Shown in pieces: positions 4,818 through 5,384 of a stretch of 5,384 nucleotides of DNA. The notes below the pieces were generated by a model. It made no database searches, had not been told where the DNA came from, and was given only the letters and a program-made list of their open reading frames with translations. Source of the stretch: an uncultured Sutterella sp. (GTDB taxonomy: Bacteria; Pseudomonadota; Gammaproteobacteria; Burkholderiales; Burkholderiaceae_F); NCBI GenBank assembly GCA_905186105.1, contig LR994475.1, forward strand, positions 1,999,744 through 2,005,127, in the 5' to 3' direction. Positions within the stretch are counted from its first letter, which is position 1. Each line of letters starts with the position of its first letter. The position numbers were made by a program, and so were the translations under genes.

Positions 4818-5384
4818 TTAATCTTCGGCAGAACGGATGATGCCTTCTAACTCTTGTACGCGACGGGCAAGCGCCTTGAGTTCTTTACGCATGGATGGTA
4901 AACGCGTCACCATAGCAGACGTAAGTTGGAATTCGCGACCTTCCATAGATGGGAAGAAGCCCGTCTTTTGCACAGGTTCTTTACCCCAGCCCGTGATCAC
5001 CGTCGCAGGACCCACAGCAGACCCCGCCGGAATATCGATATGCCCATTAATCATGGCAGCACCACCTACCATGCAGTGGTCACCCACAGAGGTAGACCCA
5101 GCAATCCCCACGCAAGCCGCCATCACGACGTGCTCGCCCACGCGATCGTTGTGACCCAGCTGAATTTGGTTATCGAGTTTTGTGCCGTTACCAATCACCG
5201 TGTCTTCAAGCGCGCCGCGGTCAATCGTCGTATTGGCACCAATTTCAACATCGTTACCAATCACCACACGACCCACCTGCGGGATTTTGACCCATTCACC
5301 CTTAAAGGGCGCAAAGCCAAAGCCGTCGCCACCAATGACGCAACCCGGTTGGAAAATGCAACGGTCACCCACGACCGTGTCGCG
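4818..5384 (-). CDS. lpxD: UDP-3-O-(3-hydroxyacyl)glucosamine N-acyltransferase LpxD, C-terminal part; runs off the right edge
   Basis: LpxD transfers a 3-hydroxyacyl chain from ACP to the 2-amino group of UDP-3-O-acylglucosamine, the third step of lipid A synthesis, in the cytosol. The window holds the last 188 codons of a protein usually about 340 long. The visible part has the left-handed beta-helix hexapeptide repeats (for example [24 protein letters not shown]) and the family block [10 protein letters not shown]. The catalytic His lies in QLGHNDRVG (codon 5151-5153), and a second conserved His in INGHIDIP. The C-terminus is the expected charged helix ([20 protein letters not shown]) that helps form the trimer and bind ACP. 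The frame continues open to the window edge (RDTVVGDRC), so the GTG at 5370-5372 is an internal Val, not a start. fabZ follows on the same strand after 84 bp. Confidence 0.96.
   Translation of the reverse strand, partial: RDTVVGDRCIFQPGCVIGGDGFGFAPFKGEWVKIPQVGRVVIGNDVEIGANTTIDRGALEDTVIGNGTKLDNQIQLGHNDRVGEHVVMAACVGIAGSTSVGDHCMVGGAAMINGHIDIPAGSAVGPATVITGWGKEPVQKTGFFPSMEGREFQLTSAMVTRLPSMRKELKALARRVQELEGIIRSAED

Noticed and set aside
4837..5154. 105-codon plus-strand frame opposite lpxD
   Set aside because: Antisense shadow of the hexapeptide-repeat protein LpxD.
1..5384. CRISPR array, retron or defence system, considered because a reverse transcriptase is present
   Set aside because: There are no spaced repeats, and the reverse transcriptase has group II maturase features (GTPQGSPLSP, X region, domain V-VI RNA following) rather than retron or CRISPR-associated features.

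Overview
The window looks like a gut-type betaproteobacterium, most likely Sutterellaceae (Sutterella/Parasutterella group). I infer this from two flanking genes: a lipid A/fatty acid pair (lpxD-fabZ) of proteobacterial type, and the start of an autotransporter with an extended signal peptide of the kind abundant in that family. The genus is inferred from resemblance, not from a search.

Layout. Positions 1-317 (minus strand) hold the first 105 codons of a large secreted protein, probably a subtilisin-like autotransporter. It has a clear ribosome binding site, a leader of roughly 140 nt with two hairpins, and a set of TGTCA-like direct repeats upstream of a weak promoter. Positions 528-1361 are AT-rich, with no convincing gene but several inverted repeats and one minus-strand terminator-like hairpin. 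A strong plus-strand terminator lies at 1362-1418.

Positions 1421-2594 are the 3' part of a decayed group II intron. They contain a reverse transcriptase/maturase pseudogene (missing N-terminus, one amber stop, two frameshifts) followed by the intron's domain V-VI RNA end. It abuts an IS4-type transposase pseudogene (about 2595-3419) that has also lost its front part and carries a frameshift but keeps the family's Y-R-E-K signature.

Positions 3420-4190 hold no recognisable gene, but contain two strong minus-strand rho-independent terminators (3469-3506, 3849-3884) with no gene assigned to them. The right end (4191-5384, minus strand) is lpxD (C-terminal 188 codons)-fabZ, closed by two stem-loops.

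How it fits together. LpxD adds the N-linked acyl chains of lipid A and FabZ dehydrates the beta-hydroxyacyl-ACP that feeds both lipid A and phospholipid synthesis, so these two are a working housekeeping pair. The usual next gene, lpxA, is absent; fabZ is followed by a terminator. The 4 kb between fabZ and the autotransporter reads as a region of eroded mobile elements and orphan terminators. I see no intact novel multi-gene system. The most open points are the orphan terminators (possible small RNAs), the extra hairpin in the intron's domain V, and the repeat array upstream of the autotransporter.
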